Assembly (NCBI GenBank): GCA_913061315.1
Contig: CAJXUC010000001.1
Location: 1-64,000 of the forward strand
Origin: an uncultured Gammaproteobacteria bacterium
Lineage (GTDB): Bacteria > Pseudomonadota > Gammaproteobacteria > GCA-001735895
DNA: 64,000 bases
Reading direction: 5' to 3'
A program made the translations under genes and the position numbers. Below the pieces are notes generated by a model, which did no database searches, was not told the DNA's origin, and worked only from the letters and a program-made list of their open reading frames with translations. Below, in pieces: positions 37,001 through 45,571 of this stretch. Positions within the stretch are counted from its first letter, which is position 1. The number at the start of each line of letters is the position of its first letter.

Positions 37001-38545
37001 ATGAATACTGTTAGAGCTCATATTGATGATCGTGCTAAAAAGATGGGTGAAGCTTGTTTTTTAATTTCGCCTGAAATTGGCTCTGAACTCAGTTTTGGTA
37101 GTTTGCAAAAAAGTGCGGATCAAATTGAAATCTATTTAACAAAACTGGGTGTCAAATTTGGAGACAAGGTTGCTTTCTTGATGACAAACGGTCTTTGGAC
37201 AACGACATTATTTCTTGGCGCAATGTACAGTGGTCGAGTTGTGGTACCCCTCAACGCTGTTTGTGGCAGTGACCAACTGACTTATGTGATTGATCACTGC
37301 GATGCAAAAGTGTTATTTGTTGAAAGGGAACTCCAAGAGAAATATAAGGTTGTTTTTGATGGTCTGGCGAATGATATCGAAGTAATTTTTGCCTGTAGAA
37401 ACAATGGCCCAATATGGCCAATAGATAAAATAGTGGCGCCAAATAAAGTCAATGTTGAAGTTGATATACAGCCTGAGAATGACGCCTTACTGATATACAC
37501 TTCTGGCACTACGGGTAGACCAAAAGGCGTACTTCTAACTCATAAATCGGTCATAGCGGGTGGTATGAATACAGTACTTTCGCACCAGCTGACACAGAAT
37601 GATCGCGCATTGTGTATATTGCAGCTCTATCACATCAATGGCGAAATGGTTACTGTTATGGGGCCGCTGGTGAGTGGCAGTAGCGTTGTGATGCCCAATA
37701 AATTCAGCATCACTGACTTTTGGTCTCTGATCGATCAATGGCAATGTAGCTGGTTTAGTGTTGTGCCCACTATTATCGCCTATTTGTTGGAGCAATCAGA
37801 ACGGCTCAAAGATCCGATTTGTTTGTCTTCTGATCGTCCTCAGTTGCGCTTTGGCCGCTCTGCTTCTGCACCTTTATCACCTGAAATGCATCGGCAATTC
37901 GAGCGACAGTTTGCTGTTGCTATTGTTGAAACTATGGGTCTTAGCGAAACAGCAGCACAAATTTTGTCTAACCCAATGCCACCGGGTATTATAAAATATG
38001 GCTCCCCAGGTATCGCCATTGGCAATGAAGCTATGATTATTGACAAGTCGGGCAATAAACAAAAAAACAATCTATCAGGCGAACTCATGATTCGTGGTGA
38101 TAATGTCATGAAAGAGTATTACAAAAACCCTGAAACTACAGCCAGTACATTGCGCCCAGATGGTTGGCTACATACAGGAGACTTAGCCTACGTTGACGAA
38201 GATGGATATTATTTTATAACGGGCCGTTTGAAAGAAATCATTATTAAAGGGGGTGAGAATATAGCCCCAAGAGAAATTGACGAAGCACTCTATCAGCACA
38301 GCGCTGTCTTAGAGGCCGCTGCTTTCGCAATACCTGACAAGCATTTTGGACAAGAGGTTTTTGCCTGTGTGAGCCTAAAGTCAGGTGCCAAATGCACTGC
38401 TGAAGAACTACGCAATTTATGTATTGAAAAATTAGGAAAGTTCAAATCGCCCAAAAAAATAACTTTTATGGATGAATTACCTAAAGGGCCATCTGGAAAA
38501 ATACAACGATTAAAACTCTCGGAAGCCGCCATTGCCGGCGCGTGA
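37001..38545 (+). CDS. AMP-forming acyl-CoA ligase, SauT-like
   Basis: A 514-residue ANL-superfamily ligase. The P-loop YTSGTTGRPKGVLLTHK lies near residue 166, then ETMGLSETAAQ near 311, DGWLHTGDLAYVDEDGYYFITGR near 388 and GGENIAPREIDEAL near 418. The catalytic Lys is in GPSGKIQRLKL close to the C-terminus. It forms an acyl-CoA from a carboxylate, ATP and CoA. Its start is 2 bp after the acylating dehydrogenase stop. The partnership resembles SauT/SauS of sulfoacetate degradation; short-chain hydroxy- or keto-acids are alternatives. Xsc (sulfoacetaldehyde acetyltransferase) is not in the window. Confidence 0.85.
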   Translation: MNTVRAHIDDRAKKMGEACFLISPEIGSELSFGSLQKSADQIEIYLTKLGVKFGDKVAFLMTNGLWTTTLFLGAMYSGRVVVPLNAVCGSDQLTYVIDHCDAKVLFVERELQEKYKVVFDGLANDIEVIFACRNNGPIWPIDKIVAPNKVNVEVDIQPENDALLIYTSGTTGRPKGVLLTHKSVIAGGMNTVLSHQLTQNDRALCILQLYHINGEMVTVMGPLVSGSSVVMPNKFSITDFWSLIDQWQCSWFSVVPTIIAYLLEQSERLKDPICLSSDRPQLRFGRSASAPLSPEMHRQFERQFAVAIVETMGLSETAAQILSNPMPPGIIKYGSPGIAIGNEAMIIDKSGNKQKNNLSGELMIRGDNVMKEYYKNPETTASTLRPDGWLHTGDLAYVDEDGYYFITGRLKEIIIKGGENIAPREIDEALYQHSAVLEAAAFAIPDKHFGQEVFACVSLKSGAKCTAEELRNLCIEKLGKFKSPKKITFMDELPKGPSGKIQRLKLSEAAIAGA

Positions 38546-38581
38546 TATTATCCTAATCTTTTAAACCTTTTGAGTAAGACA

Positions 38582-38890
38582 ATGGCTATTGGTAAATTCT
38601 TCAAATTCTTGTTAGGTGGTGAATCAAAGCCATCTGTACCTAAAGAATTAAAGTGTGATGTAATCGATTACAATGGTTTTAAGGTGGAACCTGCGCCCAT
38701 CGTTGAAGATGGAAAGTTTCGAACGGCGGGTTACGTTAGTGGTGAACTCGATGGTGAGACTAAACGGATTCAATTTATCCGTGCAGATCAAAGTGCTGAT
38801 AAACAAGTCGCTATCGATCATTCTTTATCTAAGGCAAAACAAATTGTAGATGAGCAGGGCCAAAAGTTATTAAACAGAGAGCAACTTTAG
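38582..38890 (+). CDS. HlyU-family protein
   Basis: A 102-residue protein from the ATG at 38582; an in-frame TTG at 38570 is less likely. It matches the HlyU family: YNGFKVEPAPIVEDGKFRTAGYVSG near residue 31, RIQFIRADQS and SLSKAKQIVDEQG. Vibrio HlyU is described as a virulence activator, but most marine homologues are small cytoplasmic proteins of unclear function and no helix-turn-helix is obvious here. It lies 36 bp after the ligase on the same strand, though it probably has its own promoter. Confidence 0.8.
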   Translation: MAIGKFFKFLLGGESKPSVPKELKCDVIDYNGFKVEPAPIVEDGKFRTAGYVSGELDGETKRIQFIRADQSADKQVAIDHSLSKAKQIVDEQGQKLLNREQL

Positions 38891-38928
38891 CGCTATCTTT
38901 TTAATCGGGATGGTATTCAAAATGAGTC

Positions 38929-38946
38929 ACGTTATTTAAATAACGT
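38929..38946. terminator. 18-bp palindrome between convergent genes
   Basis: ACGTTATTT is followed directly by its reverse complement AAATAACGT. It is flanked farther out by GAGTC (38924) and GACTC (38953), extending the potential stem. It lies between the HlyU-family gene and the end of the convergent RIO kinase gene and may act as a bidirectional transcription end. There is no long T-tract. Confidence 0.4.
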
Positions 38947-39800
38947 TAGTTTGACTCAGCTTCCTGAATACGTTCGAGTCTATTCTGTTCTTCTATGAAA
39001 GCTTGTTTGATTTCTTCTAGAACCGTATCGACATCGGCTGATTCTGTACTTTCTTCAAACTGCCCCGTGAGTTCGGTGTTGGGGTGCAAGTCGCCTGCTT
39101 CAAATAAGGCCCACATTTCTGGGGCATAGTGACTGTTGCTCAATTCTGGAGCAAATTGAGCATAGTAATTGGTAATGTTTTCGACATCGCGCCGATGCAT
39201 GCTTTCGGCATTGTTATTCGCAGCGGCATCAACGGCTTGCGGTAGGTCGATAATGACAGGACCATTATCATCGATGAGCACATTAAACTCCGACAGGTCA
39301 CCATGCACTAAACCGGCACAAAGCATACGCATAACGTCGTGCATAAGCGTTTTATGATCAACCAGTGCCTGTTCCTCAGTCATGGTAACGTCGTTAAGGC
39401 GAGGCGCCACTTCTTCGCCGTCATAAGTGATTAGCTCCATTAACAATACGCCATCAAAACAACCATAGGGTTTTGGCACACGAACGCCTATATCGGCCAG
39501 TTTAAAAAGGGCCGATACCTCGGCAGATTGCCAAACTTCTTCCTGCTGTTCGCGGCCAAATTTAGAGCCTTTTTCCATTGCGCGTGCTCGGCGGCTATTG
39601 CGAACCTTTCGCCCTTCTTGGTAGGTGACTGCTTGTTTGAACGCTCGCTTCTCCGCTTCCTTATAAATTTTCGCGCAGCGGATCTCTGACCCACAGCGTA
39701 CGACAAACACATCCGCTTCTTTTCCGCTCATTAAAGGTCGGATCACTTCGTCGACTAGTCCATTTTCAACTAATGGGCGCATTCGTTTTGGAATTTTCAT
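38946..39800 (-). CDS. RIO-type protein serine kinase
   Basis: About 284 residues starting at the ATG at 39800 (MKIPKRMRPLVENG), where similarity to bacterial RIO kinases begins; an upstream ATG at 39815 adds five residues. Kinase elements are visible: GKEADVFVVRCG with the lysine in CAKIYKE, the catalytic loop HGDLSEFNVLID near residue 180 and the metal-binding IIDLPQAVD. The C-terminal tail is acidic. The gene resembles the PA4780-type RIO kinase of Pseudomonas. Its bacterial targets are not established. Confidence 0.87.
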   Translation of the reverse strand: MKIPKRMRPLVENGLVDEVIRPLMSGKEADVFVVRCGSEIRCAKIYKEAEKRAFKQAVTYQEGRKVRNSRRARAMEKGSKFGREQQEEVWQSAEVSALFKLADIGVRVPKPYGCFDGVLLMELITYDGEEVAPRLNDVTMTEEQALVDHKTLMHDVMRMLCAGLVHGDLSEFNVLIDDNGPVIIDLPQAVDAAANNNAESMHRRDVENITNYYAQFAPELSNSHYAPEMWALFEAGDLHPNTELTGQFEESTESADVDTVLEEIKQAFIEEQNRLERIQEAESN

Positions 39801-39938
39801 AGCGGCCTTATACATGAGTTAAACCGCGGATGGAAGAGGCAGCTGTCTTAGAGTCATTTGTTATTCGATTGTTTTGGGTATCCCAGTTAAACTGTGTTGA
39901 TCGAACCAATAGTACACATTGCTAACTGAGGGAACATT

Positions 39939-40526
39939 GTGAAAACACATATTTTAAATTCTTTGAATCAAAGCCAAGACATGCTTATGGCGTTTCTTTT
40001 AAACGCCGATAATATTACTAATATTGAAAATGGCGCTCATCTTCTGATTGAAGCACTGAAGCGTCATGGTTCTATTTTTAGCTGCGGTAATGGTGGTTCG
40101 ATGAGTGATGCAATGCACTTTGCTGAAGAGTTATCCGGTAGATACCGTAAAAGTAGAAGTGGTTTATCAGCAACGGCAATTAGTGATCCAGGGCATATTA
40201 CGTGTGTCGCTAATGACTTTGGTTATGAACATATTTTCTCACGATATTTAGAAGCGAATGCCAAAGCAGGTGACTGTTTACTGGCCATTAGTACCAGCGG
40301 CACGAGTAAAAATGTTATAAAAGCCATTGAATATGCCAAGCAAAATGATATTCATGTCATCAGTCTCACCGGTCCTGCCAATACGGTTGCCGGTGAATTG
40401 GCTGACTGTGATATCCATGCGGGGCCCAGTGAATTTGCTGATCGTGTGCAAGAAATTCACATCAAAGTAATACATACGCTAATTGAGTTAGTTGAACGCG
40501 AATTCTTTCCTGAGAATTATCGTTAA
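39939..40526 (+). CDS. gmhA: SIS-domain phosphoheptose isomerase GmhA
   Basis: A 195-residue sugar isomerase converting sedoheptulose 7-phosphate to D-glycero-heptose 7-phosphate for LPS core synthesis. GmhA text is evident: FSCGNGGSMSDAMHFAEELSGR near residue 50, SRYLEANAKAGDCLLAISTSG near 106 and the C-terminal ADRVQEIHIKVIHTLIELVE with the active-site Glu/His. No other heptose genes are adjacent, so it is an isolated copy. Some GmhA-like proteins are DiaA, but the length and C-terminus favour GmhA. Confidence 0.88.
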   Translation: MKTHILNSLNQSQDMLMAFLLNADNITNIENGAHLLIEALKRHGSIFSCGNGGSMSDAMHFAEELSGRYRKSRSGLSATAISDPGHITCVANDFGYEHIFSRYLEANAKAGDCLLAISTSGTSKNVIKAIEYAKQNDIHVISLTGPANTVAGELADCDIHAGPSEFADRVQEIHIKVIHTLIELVEREFFPENYR

Positions 40527-40672
40527 AAGGCCAAAATAATTAAAAGCTTAACCTTTACTTGGAATTAAGCCGGAATTAGGCGTGATACTGGCAATGTGGC
40601 CTGGCGCTAACATTGACTTGAATGAGAGCCTGACTTGGTTTATCTATAGCGCATTAACAATGATGAAGCTAG

Positions 40673-40975
40673 TCAGTTGGCCATTTTTGACCGTACACTG
40701 TCAATCTTATCCTGTATGGTTTGAACGCGATCCGTTCGAGTACCTATCTTCATGGTACTGCTAATCCGCGGTGCGCCCATATCATGAAGCTTTTCGTGAC
40801 ATTGTTTTACTGCGACCATTACATCGTCCCATTCTCCTTCGACATTCGTGCCATAAGAATGCATTTGATGACTGAGCCCTGCGGATTTAAATATTTTTTC
40901 ACATTCCACAACATAATGAGAAACCGAAACGCCAACGCCTAAAGGAATCACGCAAATATCGATGAGTACATTCAT
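40673..40975 (-). CDS. MTH1187/YkoF-like thiamine-binding domain protein
   Basis: A 100-residue single-domain protein of the MTH1187 family, ferredoxin-like fold. VLIDICVIPLGVGVSVSHYV at the N-terminus, QMHSYGTNVEGEWDDVMVAV near residue 47 and VQTIQDKIDSVR near the end are typical. Related YkoF domains bind thiamine, and many members are annotated as thiamine-binding. It is 30 kb from the thiamine operon and has no TPP riboswitch that I can see. Its physiological role is unclear. Confidence 0.8.
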   Translation of the reverse strand: MNVLIDICVIPLGVGVSVSHYVVECEKIFKSAGLSHQMHSYGTNVEGEWDDVMVAVKQCHEKLHDMGAPRISSTMKIGTRTDRVQTIQDKIDSVRSKMAN

Positions 40976-41177
40976 ATTTTTTCCATACTGAATTGAGAGA
41001 CGTTCAGTATATAGGGTAATGGAAGACCTGAATAATTTAACGCCGTTAGCTTTCTAACAACGGGTTGATTTTTTGTAATCAAATCAATCACAATCTTTAC
41101 CTATTCAAAAGCCTCTTTTGATGTAATATTTGGTATCCGTCCGGATTACCGACGCATCATAAATATGGGGAGTTTAA

Positions 41178-41411
41178 ATGTTTTATTCAATGGAAAATCT
41201 TGCCGAAGTTAATTTGCTAATACGCTATAAATCATCGGCTAGTCTGGAGGGTATCAAAATCCACAAAACGGCTGATCCTGTCGTCATCGCAGCTGCACAA
41301 CGTTTATTTGATACAGGCTTTATTACACAAATTGATGGCGGTTACTTAACACCACTAGGCGCAGAGGCCGAGGAACATGCCCAGTCATTATTGATGATGC
41401 TGAATGCCTAA
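41178..41411 (+). CDS. TIGR02647-family small protein
   Basis: A 77-residue protein matching the TIGR02647 family of gammaproteobacteria. It has EGIKIHKTADPVVIAAAQRL near residue 30 and the winged-helix-like C-terminal part GFITQIDGGYLTPLGAEAEEHA. The compact helix-strand pattern suggests a DNA-binding or regulatory role, but this is not established. GGGGAG precedes the ATG by about eight bases, supporting the start. Confidence 0.8.
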   Translation: MFYSMENLAEVNLLIRYKSSASLEGIKIHKTADPVVIAAAQRLFDTGFITQIDGGYLTPLGAEAEEHAQSLLMMLNA

Positions 41412-41448
41412 CTTTACCCAGGCTTAATAAGAAACCTTAGGTTCCATA

Positions 41449-41952
41449 ATGAAAGTTATTTTTTCTCACGGTAAGGAGAGCGGCCCCTGGGGATTTAAAA
41501 TTAAACGGTTAGCGGCCATCGCAGAGCAAATGGGTTGTGTTGTCGAGAGCGTTGATTATACCGACCTGATGGACCCTGATTTGCGCGTCGATCGCCTGTT
41601 AACTGTTTTAGAGCATCAAACCGAGCCACCCATACTTGTTGGTTCTAGTATGGGTGGTTATGTTTCCTTAGTGGCATCTGAATCTGTTGAGACAAAGGCG
41701 TTATTTTTGATGGCGCCTGCGCTTTATATTTCTAGTTTTAAACAACAACACCATCATTCATTGTCGCCCTGGATAGAAATCGTTCATGGCTGGTCTGATG
41801 ATATCATTCCGGTCAGAAATTCAATTCAATTTGCTCAGCAGGCAAATAGTATGTTACATCTCATAGCAGGTGATCATGCACTAAACGAAGTAATTGAAAC
41901 AGTCGAAGGTCTTTTTAGACGATTCATGTCACAAGGTTTGGTTAACGAATAA
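41449..41952 (+). CDS. Small alpha/beta hydrolase (YcfP/YqiA-like)
   Basis: A 167-residue compact alpha/beta hydrolase. The nucleophile elbow GSSMGGY lies near residue 66, an acidic residue follows in GWSDDIIPV near residue 115, and the catalytic His is in AGDHALNE near residue 144. The lid region is minimal, as in YqiA/YcfP-type esterases. It is separated by 37 bp from the TIGR02647 gene and may be cotranscribed with it and the following GST. The substrate is unknown. Confidence 0.78.
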   Translation: MKVIFSHGKESGPWGFKIKRLAAIAEQMGCVVESVDYTDLMDPDLRVDRLLTVLEHQTEPPILVGSSMGGYVSLVASESVETKALFLMAPALYISSFKQQHHHSLSPWIEIVHGWSDDIIPVRNSIQFAQQANSMLHLIAGDHALNEVIETVEGLFRRFMSQGLVNE

Positions 41953-42021
41953 TTTTGACCATGTGAGAGGATTAGATTGAATATGAAAAATTGTAGAACA
42001 ACGGATTAAGGTAGATTACGG

Positions 42022-42705
42022 ATGAAATTTTATAATGCTTGGTACTGTCCTTTTGGACAACGCGCTTGGATGACATTAGTCCATAAAGGTATCGATTTTG
42101 ACTATATCGAAGTCGATCCTTATGATGAAACTGAATCTTGGATGGCGATATCACGCGGTGCTGCAATGGTGCCAGTTGTGATTCAGCCTAATGCTGATGG
42201 TGCTGACACGACGATAGTCGAATCGAATCGCGTGATTGAATACCTCGAAGACTTACAGCCTATGACACCCATATTTGCGAGCCAACCAAACCAGAAAGCC
42301 GAACAAAAATACTGGATGGATCACGTTGGTAATAATATTGTGCCCTACTTTTATAAATTTCTAAAAGCGGTTGAGCCAGATCAAAAGCAAGCCTACCTAA
42401 GGGAGAAAATGATTGCAGGAATGGTAACAATTACTGAGGCGATGGATCACATGGGGCCCTTCTTTGATGGTGCCGAATTGTCAGCTGTCGATATTGCATT
42501 TTTCCCCTTTGCGTTTCGAATAGAAACGCTACTTGGCGAGTACCGAAATTTTCATTTGCCAACCGAAGGCTCTAGCTGGCAGCGTTATCATCAATGGTAT
42601 AACGCCGTTTTAAAGCATACTTCTTTTAAAACAACTGGGACTGACAATGACGGTTATGTTAATCGGCTCATCGAGCATTACCAGCCTTATAGTTTGGGTA
42701 GTTGA
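42022..42705 (+). CDS. Glutathione S-transferase-family protein
   Basis: A 227-residue GST. The N-terminal thioredoxin-like domain carries AWYCPFGQRAWM (residues 6-17) with a Cys of the omega-class type, and VVESNRVIEYLED-like text (IVESNRVIEYL near residue 74) with the glutathione-contacting Glu-Ser. The C-terminal helical domain covers residues 95-225. An omega-like Cys suggests dehalogenase, dehydroascorbate reductase or thiol-transfer activity rather than classical conjugation. The substrate cannot be assigned. Confidence 0.85.
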   Translation: MKFYNAWYCPFGQRAWMTLVHKGIDFDYIEVDPYDETESWMAISRGAAMVPVVIQPNADGADTTIVESNRVIEYLEDLQPMTPIFASQPNQKAEQKYWMDHVGNNIVPYFYKFLKAVEPDQKQAYLREKMIAGMVTITEAMDHMGPFFDGAELSAVDIAFFPFAFRIETLLGEYRNFHLPTEGSSWQRYHQWYNAVLKHTSFKTTGTDNDGYVNRLIEHYQPYSLGS

Positions 42706-42790
42706 AAGAAGGATTTGACCGTGGAATAAACCACTTAAGTGCCACACAGGATTGAGAGGCTGGTTAACGCACCGAGTGATTTTGAAGTGG

Positions 42791-43219
42791 TCATGATGGG
42801 GCAACAGACTTCTGAGAGTTTGTTGCGTTTGCCCAAGTTCCCACAGCCTCTAGATATACGCCGAATGGGCGACTAACGATGAACATCAGGAAGCTTGTAG
42901 ACGTGAGAAGGATTATCACTTCGTTCTGATCTGCACCCGCAATGACAAGTGTCAATGCGTAAATTGGAAGCTGGAATGACAAAAACGCTAGGCCATCGAT
43001 GAGGACTTTGCTCCACGAAATTGTGGGCTTAGTCTTTTTGAAGAACCAGTCACGCCAGATACCATAGGGTCGACCTGTAATCACCATCATCGGTATCATG
43101 ATTAGGCGAGTCATCAGCACTTCGCTCGGTTCCATACCCGCGACAAACAATTCTGTTAACGTGGCGATTAATGTGAAGAAGATAATGGTCGCTAGAGTAT
43201 CTACAATAAAACGATGCAT
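42791..43219 (-). CDS. alaE: AlaE-family L-alanine exporter
   Basis: A 142-residue inner-membrane protein with four hydrophobic segments (about residues 8-27, 37-48, 75-95, 102-120). Family text includes MTRLIMIPMMVITGRPYG and WRDWFF in the first half, DGLAFLSFQLPIYALTL in the third helix and the paired SRPFGVYLE motif near residue 116. AlaE exports L-alanine by proton antiport in E. coli. It stands alone between the GST and dbpA. Confidence 0.88.
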   Translation of the reverse strand: MHRFIVDTLATIIFFTLIATLTELFVAGMEPSEVLMTRLIMIPMMVITGRPYGIWRDWFFKKTKPTISWSKVLIDGLAFLSFQLPIYALTLVIAGADQNEVIILLTSTSFLMFIVSRPFGVYLEAVGTWANATNSQKSVAPS

Positions 43220-43290
43220 AGTTTTCCTATTGTAGAAATTGTTAGATCTAGGGCTAAAAAAGAAACAGTAAAGAATTATAAAGCAGCAGT

Positions 43291-44670
43291 TTAACGTAAC
43301 GCTCTAGCTCTAAAACTGCGGCCTTTAATTTTACCGTCAGTCAAAATATTCAAAGCTTGCTTTGCGACCTGCCTTTCGACTGCAACATAAGCTATTTTAT
43401 CCATAATATCGATTTTACCGATGAGCTTACCGGGCAAATTGGTGTTCGCTGTGAGCGCGCCTAATATATCACCAGCGCGTATTTTATCCTTACGACCCCC
43501 ATTGATAAATAATGTGGTCATGGGTGGGCTGAGCTTGAAATTATCTCTTGTACTGAGAGATGAAAGATTTTCAATATTTGCTGGGCTGTCTTGATATTTG
43601 GCAATGGCATCCACTCGGAATTGTTCACCAGCATAAAATAAACTGACTGCCAATCCGTCTTTACCGGCTCGGCCTGTGCGACCTATCCGATGAACGTGTA
43701 TTTCGGGGTCTGGAGTTAATTCATAATTGACCACAGCTGCCAGCTCTTTAATATCCAGTCCGCGCGCAGCCACATCGGTTGCGATTAAGACCGAGCTGCT
43801 CCTGTTGGCAAATTGCACCAATACCTGATCACGATCAAACTGCTCTAAATCACCATGCAGAGTGCACGCATGAAAGCCATGTTTCCAAAGTTCATCACAT
43901 AAATCATTACAAGTTTGCTTCTGATTGCAGAATACAAGGGTCGACTCAGGGCTGTGATGTTCTAACAATGCGACTAAGGCCGCTGTTTTTTCACCGCGTT
44001 GAACCTCGTAAAAAGCTTGTTTGATTTGTTGATTATGATGTGAAGTTTCGACTCTAACCTCAACGGGATTTCTTTGCACCATGCCACTAATATGCTTAAT
44101 TTCTTCAGGGTAGGTCGCTGAGAACAGTAAGGTTTGTCGCCTACGAGGCATTTTGTCAGTGATTAACATGATGTCTTCTAAGAATCCCATATCGAGCATG
44201 CGATCAGCTTCATCTAATACGAGTGTGTTCAGGTTATCGAAATTCAAAGTGCCCTTGAGCAAATGCTTTAAAATTCGTCCTGGTGTGCCAACTACAATAT
44301 GAGGATCCCGCTCAAGTGATGCGACTTGGGCACCCATTGGTTTACCACCACATAAAGTCAGTATCTTAGTGTTTGGAACGGCACGGGCGATTCGTCTGAT
44401 CTCGTTGCTGACCTGATCAGCCAACTCACGGGTCGGACAAAGTACCAATGATTGGGTATGGTAATTACGAGCTTCAAGCTTATTTAATAGACCAATACCA
44501 AATGCAGCCGTTTTACCACTGCCAGTTTTGGCTTGAGCCAGTAGGTCGTCACCGTTTAATAAAACAGGTAGGCCCTGCGCCTGAATCGGCGTCATTTCTT
44601 TATAGCCTAATAACTCAATATTATTGAGCAATTCAGATTTGATCGGTAAAGATGAGAATTGACTGGTCAC
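43291..44670 (-). CDS. dbpA: ATP-dependent RNA helicase DbpA
   Basis: A 459-residue DEAD-box helicase. The Q-motif, AQTGSGKTAAF-type Walker A (AKTGSGKTAAFG near residue 45), DEAD (LVLDEADRMLD near 152), SAT (LLFSATYPEE) and HRIGRTGRAGKDG motifs are in order. The last ~75 residues form the DbpA-specific RNA-binding domain (GRKDKIRAGDILGAL), which targets hairpin 92 of 23S rRNA during large-subunit assembly. It is monocistronic. Confidence 0.94.
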   Translation of the reverse strand: MTSQFSSLPIKSELLNNIELLGYKEMTPIQAQGLPVLLNGDDLLAQAKTGSGKTAAFGIGLLNKLEARNYHTQSLVLCPTRELADQVSNEIRRIARAVPNTKILTLCGGKPMGAQVASLERDPHIVVGTPGRILKHLLKGTLNFDNLNTLVLDEADRMLDMGFLEDIMLITDKMPRRRQTLLFSATYPEEIKHISGMVQRNPVEVRVETSHHNQQIKQAFYEVQRGEKTAALVALLEHHSPESTLVFCNQKQTCNDLCDELWKHGFHACTLHGDLEQFDRDQVLVQFANRSSSVLIATDVAARGLDIKELAAVVNYELTPDPEIHVHRIGRTGRAGKDGLAVSLFYAGEQFRVDAIAKYQDSPANIENLSSLSTRDNFKLSPPMTTLFINGGRKDKIRAGDILGALTANTNLPGKLIGKIDIMDKIAYVAVERQVAKQALNILTDGKIKGRSFRARALR

Positions 44671-44763
44671 AGTTTTATCGTCTGGAGGGTTTGGTCGCGT
44701 ATGATAACAGATAACATGCGTTGTTAAATGGATCGGTCAATTTACAACAATAAATTTCTGTTT

Positions 44764-45024
44764 TTAGATCAGTCTATATTCGTCTACTTTTAGAGCTTTG
44801 AGAAGTAAGTTTCTCGCTGCAATGGTTACTTTTCCAGACTGGCCATCACCGCGATGGACCAAATGATCATCGAGTGAGATTATCGTTAGCCGTGGGTTTG
44901 AAGTAATATCTGAAAAATACTCGAATACATTGAATGATAGCCATTTTGCGCATTGTAAGTAGACATTACTTTTAAAATATCCGAGATACATTTGAACACG
45001 GGTTATTTCAATGGTTTTTAACAC
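44764..45024 (-). CDS. Hypothetical 86-residue protein
   Basis: A short frame between dbpA and the NYN-domain gene on the same strand. It has ordinary amino-acid composition, a central FEYFSDITSNPRLTIISLDD segment and a basic C-terminal part (KVTIAARNLLLKALKVD). No family is recognised and no motif indicates function. A purine-rich stretch lies upstream of the start, but coding status is moderate. Confidence 0.45.
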   Translation of the reverse strand: MLKTIEITRVQMYLGYFKSNVYLQCAKWLSFNVFEYFSDITSNPRLTIISLDDHLVHRGDGQSGKVTIAARNLLLKALKVDEYRLI

Positions 45025-45091
45025 GCTAGGTCTTTATGGAAATTAGCGCTAATGATGTTTTATCAAATGGGCGTTTAAGTGGAGCAATAAC

Positions 45092-45565
45092 CTATAACAA
45101 TAAATCAGTCTTTATAGGATTAAAAATATTGGCAGCATTGACTAGAGACTGAGCTGTTAGAGCGGGCACTCCATAGACTTCTGTACTAACATGAAAGCTC
45201 CGCCGTATTTCCAGCAATAGCAAATCAAAATCACCATCCCCAGACAGTAATACAACATTATCAACTGTTTGTGCTGTTTGCATGATGTCAATCGTAATAC
45301 CGACATCCCAGTCACCTTTAGACGTGCCATCACTGCGTTGAATATAGGGTTTAAGCTTTATGGTAAAGCCGATCTTTTTTAATACGTTCTGGAATTGAAC
45401 TTGCTTTTGATCATGTCGATCAATCGCATAGGCATTGGCTAAAACGATTTCACCTTCAGAACTGATGCGTTGCCAAAGCTCACGATAGTTAAACTGACGA
45501 CCATAGGCCTGGCGAGTGGTGTAGTAAATGTTTTGGACATCAACAAAGAGGGCTATTTTTTTCAT
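45092..45565 (-). CDS. NYN-domain (LabA/DUF88-like) putative RNase
   Basis: A 157-residue PIN-like NYN protein. The acidic metal-site residues are visible: FVDVQNIYYT at residues 8-17, KGDWDVGITIDIM near residue 84 and LLSGDGDFDLLL near residue 103. Such proteins resemble LabA and limkain-type RNases, with a Mg-dependent nuclease site. It ends 6 bp upstream-side of the DMT transporter gene in the same direction, so the two may share a transcript. Its target is unknown. Confidence 0.85.
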   Translation of the reverse strand: MKKIALFVDVQNIYYTTRQAYGRQFNYRELWQRISSEGEIVLANAYAIDRHDQKQVQFQNVLKKIGFTIKLKPYIQRSDGTSKGDWDVGITIDIMQTAQTVDNVVLLSGDGDFDLLLLEIRRSFHVSTEVYGVPALTAQSLVNAANIFNPIKTDLLL

Positions 45566-45571
45566 AGTGAT

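Noticed and set aside
38570..38581. TTG start for the HlyU-family gene
   Set aside because: An ATG four codons later is where family similarity begins.
40582..40764. 60-residue rightward open frame after gmhA
   Set aside because: Its second half is antisense to the clear MTH1187-family gene and it has no family resemblance.
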